NCBI RefSeq assembly: GCF_001644645.1
Contig: NZ_CP011390.1
Coordinates: forward strand, 5,287,501 to 5,351,500
DNA: 64,000 nucleotides
Reading direction: 5' to 3'
Source: Flavisolibacter tropicus
GTDB taxonomy: Bacteria; Bacteroidota; Bacteroidia; Chitinophagales; Chitinophagaceae
Shown one piece after another: positions 27,490-35,496 of the stretch. Each line of letters begins with the position of its first letter. Position 1 is the first letter of the stretch. Position numbers and translations under genes: made by a program. The notes below the pieces were generated by a model, which was not told where the DNA came from, searched no databases, and was given only the letters and a program-made list of their open reading frames with translations.

Positions 27490-28314
27490 TTAATAAACGT
27501 ATTTCAATGCTGTAACGTCTGAGCTGGTGAATGGACGGTTTACTCCGCTTCCAACACAGGCCAACATCCAGGAGTTAGCTGAAGGACCAGATGGAGTACC
27601 TGGAATAAATACAGCACCTACAGTAGATGCGCCTTCATTTGCATATGCACCGCCGCAGCTATAAGATCGGTCCATATAGTCGGTATGGCGGAAGCCAATG
27701 CAATGACCTAATTCATGCGCCATGATGGTAGCAATGTAGTTGACATTGCTAGAACTGGTGCTTGTGCTGTAATGATAGGTATTCATCTTTACCTGGCTAT
27801 ATGGTGCACCGCCGCCAGTAGGGAAGCCAGATGACCCCAGGACATTGCTTACTTCATAGAAAGCAACTACTGTGGTATTAGCGCCTGAAGTAACACGCGA
27901 AAAGCGTATAGTTAGGCCCTGTGCATTATAGCGACGGATAGCTTCATCCAAAGCCGCTGAAAAGACAGCCTGGTGGGCAGAAGAACTGTTGTTTAGCGCT
28001 ACTTTAATAGTAGGGTAGGTGCTTGCTTTCACTACATTGTTTGTGCGATAATGTTCTTCATTAGCTACAACCATGTCGGGAGATGTAGGCTTTGACCTGA
28101 GATCATCTTCTGTTAGAACGATGTCACCTTCTACTAAGTAGCCGCCGTCTACTTTTTTTACGCCGCCGTTATAAAAGCCTGCTGCTTTTATCTGGCTTAG
28201 TGTTTCTTCAGATACCTCTGTTTGAGCATTTTCTTCTTTTACATCTTTTTTACAAGAGGTGATGGTTAGCGCCAATACGGCGGCAAGGGAAAGGGTTTTG
28301 AAAGTGTGTTTCAT
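27490..28314 (-). CDS. M57-type zinc metallopeptidase lipoprotein, copy 1
   Basis: 274 residues. Lipoprotein signal peptide with lipobox TITSC (Cys21) followed by KKD. The N-terminal part (25-95) has SEETLSQIKAAGF and VDGGYLVEGDIVL, perhaps a propeptide. The catalytic domain (about 100-274) carries the zinc motif HELGHCIGFRH (around 200-210) and a downstream YMDRSYSCGG Met-turn region. This pattern matches the M57 family (dual-action HEIGH peptidases). It is expected in the outer membrane or periplasm. It is the most downstream of three tandem paralogues, each with its own terminator. Confidence 0.9.
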   Translation of the reverse strand: MKHTFKTLSLAAVLALTITSCKKDVKEENAQTEVSEETLSQIKAAGFYNGGVKKVDGGYLVEGDIVLTEDDLRSKPTSPDMVVANEEHYRTNNVVKASTYPTIKVALNNSSSAHQAVFSAALDEAIRRYNAQGLTIRFSRVTSGANTTVVAFYEVSNVLGSSGFPTGGGAPYSQVKMNTYHYSTSTSSSNVNYIATIMAHELGHCIGFRHTDYMDRSYSCGGAYANEGASTVGAVFIPGTPSGPSANSWMLACVGSGVNRPFTSSDVTALKYVY

Positions 28315-28395
28315 GTGTGTGTTTCGTTGAGCGTTTGGGTTAAAAAATGGTTTCGAAACATCAATTTATCACACTTAGAATTATGTTAAAAAAAT

Positions 28396-28417
28396 ATTAA
28401 AGCAACACAGTTGCAAT
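28396..28417 (-). promoter_or_regulatory. Shared upstream box of M57 copy 1
   Basis: ATTAAAGCAACACAGTTGCA (plus strand, from 28396) with a GCAACa...TTGC dyad. It lies 82 bp upstream of the start codon and is also present upstream of copies 2 and 3. On the minus strand the TTG of this box sits 19 bases before TAATTCTA, giving Bacteroidota promoter-like spacing with a poor -7. Confidence 0.5.
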
Positions 28418-28528
28418 CTAACGCTAATGTGTAAATGATACGCAAATAATTGAAAATGAGGTTTTTACTATTTTGATATAGTAAAAGTTACCTATTTGTT
28501 TTATATGTAATTGAAACCGAATAGCATT

Positions 28529-28560
28529 AAAAAGAGCCGCTGGATGCAGCGGCTCTTTTT
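28529..28560. terminator. Terminator of M57 copy 2
   Basis: GAGCCGCTG (28534-28542) pairs with CAGCGGCTC (28547-28555), extended by AAAAA/TTTTT, loop GATG. It is positioned just after the stop of the leftward gene at 28581. Confidence 0.9.
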
Positions 28561-28580
28561 AAGTGAAGTAATTCTACGAA

Positions 28581-29405
28581 TTAATAAACGTAGTTTAATG
28601 CTTTTACATCATTAGAGTTGAATGGTCGATTTACATTGCTGCCAATACATGCCAACATCCAAGAGGCTGCATCCGGACCAGAAGGTGTACCAGGAATAAG
28701 TACAGCGCCTACACCATTTTTAGCCTGACCTTCATTGCCGCCACTACCACAACTGTAAGCTCTTCGCATATAATCGGTATGACGGAATCCAATGCAGTGA
28801 CCTAATTCATGCGCAATAATTGTAGCGATGTAGTTGATATTAGTGGAACTGGTACTAGTGCTATAATGATAGGTGTTCATTCTAACTTGGTTATATGGTG
28901 CACCACTGCTTGTTGGAAAACCGGAAGAACCTAAGACATTGCTCACTTCATAGAAAGCAACTACAGTAGTATTGGGACTGGAGGTTACGCGAGAGAATTT
29001 GATAGTAAGACCAAGCGCATTATAGCGGCGAATGGCTTCGTCCAAAGCTGAAGAAAAAACAGCTTCATGTTGTGAGGAGCTGTTGTTCAACGCTACTTTA
29101 ATAGTTGAATACGTATTGGGATTGACCAAATTAAACGTTCTGTACTGTTCTTCTTCTGCAATGATCATATTTGGCGAAGTAGGCTCAGATGCTAATTCAG
29201 CATCTGATAGGAAGATGTCGCCTTCTACTAAATAACCGCCATCCATTTTTTGAATATTATCAGTACTAAAACCTGCTGCTTGAATCTGGTTAAGCGTTGC
29301 TTCAGATACTGATGCTTCCGGGCTGTCATGTACATCTTTTTTACAGGAAGTAATTAATAGAATAGCTGTTCCTGCAACAGCAAGGATGTTTAAGGTGTGT
29401 TTCAT
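28581..29405 (-). CDS. M57-type zinc metallopeptidase lipoprotein, copy 2
   Basis: 274 residues, colinear with copy 1. Lipobox LITSC (Cys21), SEATLNQIQAAGF, MDGGYLVEGDIFL, zinc motif HELGHCIGFRH and C-terminal YMRRAYSCGSGGNEGQ with a small insertion (AKNGVGAVLIPGTP). High similarity over the full length points to tandem duplication. It also has its own upstream box and terminator, so each copy can be expressed alone. Confidence 0.9.
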   Translation of the reverse strand: MKHTLNILAVAGTAILLITSCKKDVHDSPEASVSEATLNQIQAAGFSTDNIQKMDGGYLVEGDIFLSDAELASEPTSPNMIIAEEEQYRTFNLVNPNTYSTIKVALNNSSSQHEAVFSSALDEAIRRYNALGLTIKFSRVTSSPNTTVVAFYEVSNVLGSSGFPTSSGAPYNQVRMNTYHYSTSTSSTNINYIATIIAHELGHCIGFRHTDYMRRAYSCGSGGNEGQAKNGVGAVLIPGTPSGPDAASWMLACIGSNVNRPFNSNDVKALNYVY

Positions 29406-29475
29406 ATGTGTATTTTAAAGGTGAATAAGGGAGAAATTGGTTGGGTAGGCTATAGTCTAGCCAGTGCTAAATAAA

Positions 29476-29497
29476 ATTAAACAACATATTTGCAAAT
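29476..29497 (-). promoter_or_regulatory. Shared upstream box of M57 copy 2
   Basis: ATTAAACAACATATTTGCAA (plus strand, from 29476), the most diverged of three related boxes. It lies 71 bp upstream of the start codon. Confidence 0.4.
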
Positions 29498-29596
29498 TCT
29501 AAATAATATGTAAGAATTATAGAAGCTGTTGATAACGGATAAACTAAGGCGCTGGATGCTAATTATCAGCTTATTTACTGTGTTAAGTATGAAATT

Positions 29597-29627
29597 AAAA
29601 AAGCCGCTGTGTTTCAGCGGCTTTTTT
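29597..29627. terminator. Terminator of M57 copy 3
   Basis: AAAAAAGCCGCTG (29597-29609) pairs with CAGCGGCTTTTTT (29615-29627) around a 5-nt loop. Confidence 0.9.
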
Positions 29628-29647
29628 AATGGTTGTATTTCTACGTA

Positions 29648-30475
29648 TTAATAAACGTAAGAAAGAGCAATTTTATCATTCGCATTGAACGGACGGTCAA
29701 CATTGCTGCCTACGCAAGCCAGCATCCAAGAGTTAGGATCGCCGCTGGTAGGAGTGCCAGGAATGTACACGGCACCAACACCTGTATTAGCCTGTCCTTC
29801 GTTTTGTTTTCTACCACCGCAGCTATAAGCACGGTTCATATAGTCCGTATGGCGGAAACCAATACAGTGACCTAGTTCATGAGCCATAATGGTAGCAATG
29901 TAGTTGACATTGGTGGTTGTAGTACCGGTGCTGTAATGGTAGGTGTTCATCTGCACCTGGTTGTAAGGATCGCCAGTGCTAGTAGGGAAGCCGGAAGAAC
30001 CTAATGTATTGCTTACTTCATAGAATGCAACCACTGTAATGTCAGCTCCTGTAGTTACACGCTGAAAGCTTACTGTCAAGCCTTCTGCATTATAACGGCG
30101 GATCGCTTCATCCAACGATGCAGAAAAAGCAGCTTCATGTTGAGAAGAACTGTTGTTCAGTGCTACTTTAATCACTGGATGTTTGCTGGTGCTTACCAGG
30201 TTAAATGTGCGATACTGTTCTTCTTTCGCAACTACCATATTGGGTGAGTTAGGATTAGAAGAAAGAGTAGCATCATTTAACACGATGTCTCCTTCTACTA
30301 AATAACCACCTGCCACTTTTTGGGCACCATCTGTACTAAAGCCTAAGGCTTTGATTTGAGTCAGTGTTGACTCTGAAATGTCATTCGATTCAACATTCTT
30401 AACGTCCTTTGAACAGGCAGTCAATGTCATAGCAGCTACGCATACTGCTGCAAACGTTCTGATGATTTTTTTCAT
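29648..30475 (-). CDS. M57-type zinc metallopeptidase lipoprotein, copy 3
   Basis: 275 residues with the same layout: lipobox TLTAC (Cys21), SESTLTQIKALGF, VAGGYLVEGDIVL, zinc motif HELGHCIGFRH and YMNRAYSCGGRKQNEGQ. It is preceded by an unusually GT-rich leader (GTGTGTGT on the plus strand at 30475-30495). It is divergent from the subtilisin-like gene at 30645, and the two share the intervening region, so joint control is possible. Confidence 0.9.
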   Translation of the reverse strand: MKKIIRTFAAVCVAAMTLTACSKDVKNVESNDISESTLTQIKALGFSTDGAQKVAGGYLVEGDIVLNDATLSSNPNSPNMVVAKEEQYRTFNLVSTSKHPVIKVALNNSSSQHEAAFSASLDEAIRRYNAEGLTVSFQRVTTGADITVVAFYEVSNTLGSSGFPTSTGDPYNQVQMNTYHYSTGTTTTNVNYIATIMAHELGHCIGFRHTDYMNRAYSCGGRKQNEGQANTGVGAVYIPGTPTSGDPNSWMLACVGSNVDRPFNANDKIALSYVY

Positions 30476-30549
30476 GTGTGTGTGTTGTGTGTGTTTAATG
30501 AAAAAAAAGAGGTTTAAGATATGTAGGAAAATGATTACGTTAACAATTT

Positions 30550-30571
30550 ATTAACGCAACATTGTTGCAAC
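30550..30571 (-). promoter_or_regulatory. Shared upstream box of M57 copy 3
   Basis: ATTAACGCAACATTGTTGCA (plus strand, from 30550) with the best dyad, GCAACATTGTTGC. As in copy 1, the minus-strand TTG is followed after 19 bases by TAATCATT. It also lies upstream of the divergent S8 gene. Confidence 0.5.
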
Positions 30572-30599
30572 AACATATTGATAATCACTAAGTATACAG

Positions 30600-30627
30600 T
30601 TGTGGTTAAAATCACATATTAAATTTG
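30600..30627 (+). promoter_or_regulatory. Candidate promoter of the S8 peptidase-like gene
   Basis: TAAATTTG (30620-30627) matches the -7 consensus perfectly. A TTG (30600-30602) lies 17 bases upstream, slightly short of the usual 19-21. ATG follows at 30645. Confidence 0.45.
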
Positions 30628-30644
30628 GTATATTGCTTACTACT

Positions 30645-33233
30645 ATGAATCGTTTGCTGACCCTTACACTTATCTGTCTATTTATTTCACTATGTTCTAA
30701 CGCACAACTTTCACGGCAAGATGCAGGTGTAAAAGTTTCAGCTTCCCTTTCAAAAAAGCTTTTGTCGGCAAGAGATACGGATAGCATTGATGTTTATGTC
30801 TCTTATACGAATGCTGATTCCATACAGGCCAGTGTTCGTTTTTTATCTACCTACCAAGCGGGGCGAGTTTCACTGTTGCGTACTAAGGTGAGCGAGCTGC
30901 AGCAGTTATTAAAAACCAAGCATATTCTTTTTGCAGATGCTTATGTGCCGCCTAAAGAAGAATTGACAACTGCAACACTAGATCTGGCAACTAACAAAAT
31001 CAACTTGGCTCACAATGATTTCCCTGCTTTGAATGGAAGCGGGTTAAATGTTTCGATAAAGGAAAACTTATTGGATACTACCGACTTGGATTATATAGGC
31101 CGGTTTTTTAATACAGGATTGAATGCGGCATCGGTTACAGCGCATGCCACTATCATGGCTACTACTATAGCAGGTGCTGGCAATACTTCCTCATTTGGAA
31201 AAGGAGTGGCACCTAACAGCTATTTAACATCGTCAAACTTTGCTTCTTTATTGCCAGATGCTGATGCGGTATTTAAGCAAAATGGTATAAGCGTGCAAAA
31301 TCATTCCTATGGCACTGCTATTCAAAACTATTATGGTCCAGAGGCAGCTGCTTATGATATCTCCGCCGCTAATAATCCTGAACTGCTTCATGTATTTTCT
31401 TCAGGAAACTCTGGTACGTCAAAGGGCACTGAAAACTATAATGATTTAGACGGTGTGGCCAACCTTACAGGCAATTTTAAAATGGCCAAGAGTATTCTCA
31501 CAGTTGGCGCTATTGATTCTTTTTACCAGGTTTCTCCTCTTAGCTCAAAAGGGCCTGCTTATGATGGTAGAATAAAGCCCGAGTTAGTAGCTTTTGGTGA
31601 AGATGGCAGTTCTGGGGCCGCCGCTATGGTTTCAGGATCGGCCTTATTGGTGCAGCAAGCTTATAAGTTGAAGTACGGCCGTATGCCTTTGGCCGCCACT
31701 ACAAAGGCTATATTAATAAATAGTGCTGATGATGTTGGCCAAAAAGGTATTGACTTTGCTTCTGGCTTTGGAAACCTGAATACGCATGCTGCAATAAAAA
31801 CAGTACAAGAGGGACGTATGTTTGAGGGAAGCCGAAACGCTAATACTTCAGCATTTTTTCAAATTGTTGTCCCTCAGAAGGCCGCCTTATTAAAAGTAAC
31901 ACTTGTGTGGGCTGATCCAGCCGCTGCTGTAAATGCTACCAAGGCCTTGGTCAATGACTTGGATCTTACCGTTTCATCTCCCGATGGCATAAAATGGCTG
32001 CCATGGGTATTAAATAGCAAGCCCAACAAACAGTCTCTCCTGTCTGCTCCAGAACGTAAAACAGATACCTTAAATACCATTGAACAAGTAAGCATTGAAA
32101 CGCCGGTAGCGGGTACATATACTATTCAAGTAGCGGCAAAGACATTGCAATCAACTTCACAGGCCTTTAGTATTGCTTACCAGATAGATTCAGCAGAAAC
32201 CGTTTTTTGGACCTTTCCGGCAGCTACAGATAAACTGGAGGCAAATGCCACTAGTGTCATCCGCTGGCAAACGAATATCAGCAGCAGTGGCACCATTGAA
32301 TATAGTACAGATAAAACCACATGGAAACCTGTAGCAAGTATTGCAGATATAGGTACTGGCTATTTTAAATGGCAGGTACCCGATATTACATCTACTGCGT
32401 GGCTCCGGTTAAAGACTGCAGATAAAACAATAATAACAGATACGTTTGTTATTAGTCACATCCCCACCATGGATGTTGGTTTTCAATGTGCTGATTCCTT
32501 TCTATTGCTATGGAACAAGCAGCCCGTGCAGCAATTTCAACTGTATGAGTTGAAGGATAAGTATCTCTCTACATTTGCTACAGTAACCGATACATTCAGC
32601 TTGCTTAAAAAAACACAACATCCTGCTATATACTACAGTGTCATTCCTATTGTAAATGGTAAACCAGGCCTCCAGGCTTCCATACTTAATTATACCGCTC
32701 AGGGAGTTAATTGTTATTTCAAAAGCTTCTACGTGCAGAGCCAAACGCCTAAAACGGCTATATTATCGGGTTCATTAGGTAGTGTGTATGGTGTGTCCGC
32801 ATTGGTTTTGCAGAAATTAGTAAACAATGCTTTTGTAAATAATAAACCCATTGGTCAGCTGCAAACAAAACAGTTTGTTATTGAAGATTCCGATATGCAT
32901 CAAGGACTTAACCAATATCGATTGGCCTTGCAACTAACCAATGGACAAACCATATACAGTGAAATAATAGGTGCGTATCAGTTCAACGGACATAACGTTA
33001 TTATTTATCCCAATCCAGCCTCGCAGGGACAGCCTATACAAATTATCACCAGCAGGGCGGGAAGAACGGCTATCAAAATTTATAATAGTGCCGGGGCTTT
33101 GCTTAGTGAGATGCGTTTAAAGGATCTGAAGCAACAAATTCCGCCGCTCCGTTTGAACACGGGCATGTATGTAGTAAAAGTAGTTGATGAAGAAACCGGA
33201 GATATTTCTTCCCAGAAGATCATTGTATACTAA
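30645..33233 (+). CDS. Subtilisin-like S8 family secreted protein with T9SS domain
   Basis: 862 residues from ATG 30645, which starts a good signal peptide (MNRLLTLTLICLFISLCSNA). The S8-like domain spans about 120-390: the Asp motif position reads VSIKENLLD (Glu in place of the catalytic Asp), the His motif AHATIMATTIAG, the oxyanion region NHSYG and SSGNSG, and the Ser motif GSSGAAAMVSG. Beta-sandwich modules follow, ending in a T9SS type A sorting domain (YPNPASQGQ, IKIYNSAGALL, LNTGMYVVKV, KIIVY). It is secreted to the surface by the type IX system. If the Glu substitution blocks activity it may be a binding protein, but related Bacteroidota proteins share this KEN variant. Confidence 0.88.
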   Translation: MNRLLTLTLICLFISLCSNAQLSRQDAGVKVSASLSKKLLSARDTDSIDVYVSYTNADSIQASVRFLSTYQAGRVSLLRTKVSELQQLLKTKHILFADAYVPPKEELTTATLDLATNKINLAHNDFPALNGSGLNVSIKENLLDTTDLDYIGRFFNTGLNAASVTAHATIMATTIAGAGNTSSFGKGVAPNSYLTSSNFASLLPDADAVFKQNGISVQNHSYGTAIQNYYGPEAAAYDISAANNPELLHVFSSGNSGTSKGTENYNDLDGVANLTGNFKMAKSILTVGAIDSFYQVSPLSSKGPAYDGRIKPELVAFGEDGSSGAAAMVSGSALLVQQAYKLKYGRMPLAATTKAILINSADDVGQKGIDFASGFGNLNTHAAIKTVQEGRMFEGSRNANTSAFFQIVVPQKAALLKVTLVWADPAAAVNATKALVNDLDLTVSSPDGIKWLPWVLNSKPNKQSLLSAPERKTDTLNTIEQVSIETPVAGTYTIQVAAKTLQSTSQAFSIAYQIDSAETVFWTFPAATDKLEANATSVIRWQTNISSSGTIEYSTDKTTWKPVASIADIGTGYFKWQVPDITSTAWLRLKTADKTIITDTFVISHIPTMDVGFQCADSFLLLWNKQPVQQFQLYELKDKYLSTFATVTDTFSLLKKTQHPAIYYSVIPIVNGKPGLQASILNYTAQGVNCYFKSFYVQSQTPKTAILSGSLGSVYGVSALVLQKLVNNAFVNNKPIGQLQTKQFVIEDSDMHQGLNQYRLALQLTNGQTIYSEIIGAYQFNGHNVIIYPNPASQGQPIQIITSRAGRTAIKIYNSAGALLSEMRLKDLKQQIPPLRLNTGMYVVKVVDEETGDISSQKIIVY

Positions 33234-33234
33234 C

Positions 33235-33267
33235 AAAAAAGCAGCGTTTGATACGCTGCTTTTTTTA
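33235..33267. terminator. Bidirectional terminator between S8 gene and mdh
   Basis: GCAGCGT (33241-33247) pairs with ACGCTGC (33253-33259), with six A before and a T run after. It serves two convergent genes. Confidence 0.92.
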
Positions 33268-33283
33268 TAAAGGTATGAACTGA

Positions 33284-34213
33284 TTACAGTGTCTTTAAAA
33301 CATCGTTCATGTTACGAACGGAATCAGCGCTTTTGTTGAAAACCTCTTGCTCTTGAGCATTCAGCTTATAATCAACAATCTTTTCCCAACCATTCTTGCC
33401 AATGATTACAGGAACGCCTAAGCAAATATCATTTTGTCCGTACTCGCCATTCAACGATACGCAACAAGCAAATAATTTCTTCTCATCACGTACAATGCTT
33501 TCTACTAAAGCGGCTCCGGCTGCACCAGGTGCATACCAGGCAGATGTACCAATCAGTTTCGTTAAAGTAGCACCACCAACCATTGTATCAGCTACAATTT
33601 TTTGTTGTTGCTCTTCGCTCAGGAACTCAGTTACAGGAGCACTGTTCCAGGTAGCGTAACGGATTAAAGGAATCATAGTTGTATCGCCATGACCACCAAT
33701 TACTACAGCATTCAAGTCGTTAGGAGAGCAGTTCAATGCCTGGCTCAAGTAAAACTTAAAGCGAGAGCTATCCAGGATACCACCCATACCAATGATACGG
33801 TTCTTTGGCAGACCACTGGTTTGCTGGGTCAGGTAAGTCATTGTATCCATTGGGTTAGAGATCACAATGATGATAGCCTCTGGAGAGTGCTGCAAAATAT
33901 TTTGAGTAACGCCTCTTACGATGTTGGCATTAGTACCAATCAGCTCTTCGCGGGTCATACCGGGCTTACGAGGAATACCTGAAGTAATAACCACTACGCT
34001 AGATCCAGCTGTTTTGCTGTAATCGTTAGTGCTACCAGTAATTTTTGTGTCAAAACCTAACAAAGCAGCGGTTTGCATCATATCGATGGCCTTACCTTCT
34101 GCCAATCCTTCTTTAATATCCAGCAATACCAATTCTTCGCACAATTCTTTGCGGGCTATGTTATCCGCTACTGTTGCACCAACGGCACCAGCGCCTACAA
34201 CCGTAATTTTCAT
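33284..34213 (-). CDS. mdh: Malate dehydrogenase
   Basis: 309 residues. Oxidises malate to oxaloacetate with NAD in the TCA cycle. N-terminal Rossmann motif VVGAGAVGATVA (4-15), acidic Asp after the second strand (LLDIKEG, NAD preference), substrate-binding ITSGIPRKPGMTREEL with two Arg, NPMDTMTYL, and active-site GGHGDTTMIPL. It is of the lactate-dehydrogenase-like MDH type usual for Bacteroidota. Confidence 0.96.
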   Translation of the reverse strand: MKITVVGAGAVGATVADNIARKELCEELVLLDIKEGLAEGKAIDMMQTAALLGFDTKITGSTNDYSKTAGSSVVVITSGIPRKPGMTREELIGTNANIVRGVTQNILQHSPEAIIIVISNPMDTMTYLTQQTSGLPKNRIIGMGGILDSSRFKFYLSQALNCSPNDLNAVVIGGHGDTTMIPLIRYATWNSAPVTEFLSEEQQQKIVADTMVGGATLTKLIGTSAWYAPGAAGAALVESIVRDEKKLFACCVSLNGEYGQNDICLGVPVIIGKNGWEKIVDYKLNAQEQEVFNKSADSVRNMNDVLKTL

Positions 34214-34252
34214 TGAACTCAGTGTTTATGGGTAAAAATATAATTTGCGGTG

Positions 34253-34260
34253 CAAAGGTA
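34253..34260 (-). promoter_or_regulatory. -7 element of the mdh promoter
   Basis: The minus strand reads TACCTTTGCACCGC with a perfect TAnnTTTG, 39 bp before the start codon. A TTTG lies 16 bases upstream, a short spacing. The extension GCnCC resembles the efp and ribBA promoters. Confidence 0.5.
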
Positions 34261-34322
34261 GGGGCCTTGAGCTATGCAAATATTAAATTGTGTGATCGGC
34301 ACATGAAGGGGGATAGCTGCAA

Positions 34323-34402
34323 GCTAAACGCTATACGCTGTACGCAAATGAATAGGCTCATAATGCGTGGCGCGTGCAGCGTAAAGCGTATAGCGTAAAG
34401 CC
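34323..34402. repeat. Imperfect palindrome of ACGCT words
   Basis: ACGCTATACGCT (34328-34339) is exactly complementary to AGCGTATAGCGT (34385-34396). Further ACGC/GCGT words (TGTACGC, GCGTGCAGCGTAAAGCG) fill both arms. It sits between the thioredoxin-like gene and mdh. Confidence 0.8.
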
Positions 34403-34403
34403 T

Positions 34404-34913
34404 TTACAGCTGCCCACTATTCTTAAACGTCTCAATAATCTTTTTTATCGGCATGGAGCCTTCGAAACCTTTGATTAGCTGTCCTTTTTTATCATAAAAG
34501 CCTAAGTAGGGGAGGCTGTGCATGTCATAAAAGCCCTGTAATATATAATAGATATCACGCCCTGCCACTACATTATCCAATTGGTTAAGGTGGTATTGCT
34601 GTACAAATGCATTCATTTGGGAAATGCTGTGCATTGTGGCCATAACTATTTGTATACCCTTCAACTCGTCTTTATACTTTACCAACTCTTCGGCTGTATG
34701 TTGGCAGTGGCTGCACTCTGGACTAAAAAGCATGATCAGTACAGGCTTCTTTTTAGGCAGATTGTCCTTTGTGTACTTGGTAGCACTATCGCCCAATAAT
34801 AATTGTAAAGGGGGAAGAGTTGGATATTTTTTGTAGGGTGGCGTTGTGCTGTCTACTTGGGAAAGTCCGGCTATTGTACCTAAACAAAGGAAAAGGGTAA
34901 TTAGAAATCGCAT
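34404..34913 (-). CDS. Exported thioredoxin-like (TlpA/redoxin family) protein
   Basis: 169 residues from ATG 34913 (an in-frame TTG two codons earlier is unlikely). Signal peptide MRFLITLFLCLGTIAGLSQ, then a thioredoxin fold with redox motif CSHC in MLFSPECSHCQHTAEELV, and cis-Pro region SLPYLGFYD. It is a periplasmic thiol-disulfide protein, probably a reductase; no cytochrome c maturation genes are nearby, so the partner is unknown. It is co-oriented with mdh, 190 bp away. Confidence 0.87.
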   Translation of the reverse strand: MRFLITLFLCLGTIAGLSQVDSTTPPYKKYPTLPPLQLLLGDSATKYTKDNLPKKKPVLIMLFSPECSHCQHTAEELVKYKDELKGIQIVMATMHSISQMNAFVQQYHLNQLDNVVAGRDIYYILQGFYDMHSLPYLGFYDKKGQLIKGFEGSMPIKKIIETFKNSGQL

Positions 34914-35147
34914 ATCCAAAGAAACAAAAAGAAACTGAAGAGGATGATAGTTTTAAGGATTTGAAAATAGAAGCTTGGTATTTAAAATTGGACGTTCCAT
35001 ACATTGCCTCAATCTAAGTGGACAAGAGAGCCGCGGAAGAAGGGCTTGGCGGAGAAGGACGGGAACAAGAAACAAGGAATAAGGGAGGAAGAAGTAAGGC
35101 CTAGATGGGTTGCTACCAGTTTACCCTTTTTCCTACTCATTGGTCGA

Positions 35148-35242
35148 CCTTTCTTTGGGATTTCTTCGAGACTTGTTCGAGAGTTCTTCGAAGCCGCCCG
35201 AAGGATTCCCGAACAAGTCTCGAAGAATCTCCGAAGAAAAGG
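35148..35242. repeat. Long inverted repeat with 18-bp perfect arms
   Basis: TTCTTCGAGACTTGTTCG (35162-35179) is perfectly complementary to CGAACAAGTCTCGAAGAA (35210-35227). Outside, CCTTTCTTTGGGA and the complement of TCTCCGAAGAAAAGG extend the pairing imperfectly. Inside, GAGTTCTTCG and CGAAGGATTC continue it. The arms are themselves built of TTCTTCG/TTGTTCG words. A hairpin of about 95 nt would form in RNA, or a cruciform in DNA. Confidence 0.85.
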
Positions 35243-35345
35243 GTTAAAAAGCCCCTGCAAAGGTCAAAACTGCCGCCTACAACCTAGGTGCCTTTCTAGC
35301 GTTACAGAAGGTAAAAAGCCTACTATTTATAGGTGATGATCCTAT

Positions 35346-35378
35346 CAATCCCATAAATCCCATATATCCGCGGTTCTT
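35346..35378. repeat. AATCC...CCGCGGTTC repeat, copy 1 (upstream of efp)
   Basis: CAATCCCATAAATCCCATAT followed by ATCCGCGGTTC. The same ending recurs at 36151-36179 upstream of accB and at 53178-53222. Confidence 0.65.
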
Positions 35379-35437
35379 TTTCTCCTTAGCTCTATGCGGA
35401 ACCATTCTCTCCACAGGGTGAAACTTACCTAAGAAAC

Positions 35438-35467
35438 TTGGCCAATAGTGATTTTCCGTTACTTTTG
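35438..35467 (+). promoter_or_regulatory. efp promoter (Bacteroidota consensus)
   Basis: TTG (35438-35440), exactly 19 bases, then TACTTTTG (35460-35467): a perfect match to -33/-7 TTG-N19-TAnnTTTG. ATG lies 29 bp further downstream. Confidence 0.7.
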
Positions 35468-35496
35468 CCGCCTAAAACCGTAATACATACAATTTT

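Larger units (their letters stand above)
34914..35496. other. Gene-free region with long hairpin, AATCC repeat and efp promoter
   Basis: 583 bp. It contains purine-rich word repeats (about 35018-35095), a long inverted repeat (35148-35242), an AATCC/CCGCGGTTC element (35346-35378) and the efp promoter (35438-35467). Open frames on both strands here follow the inverted repeat and have no protein-like features. Confidence 0.7.

Noticed and set aside
35004..35336. Overlapping open frames on both strands upstream of efp
   Set aside because: They run through a long inverted repeat, have no domain or signal peptide and an odd composition.
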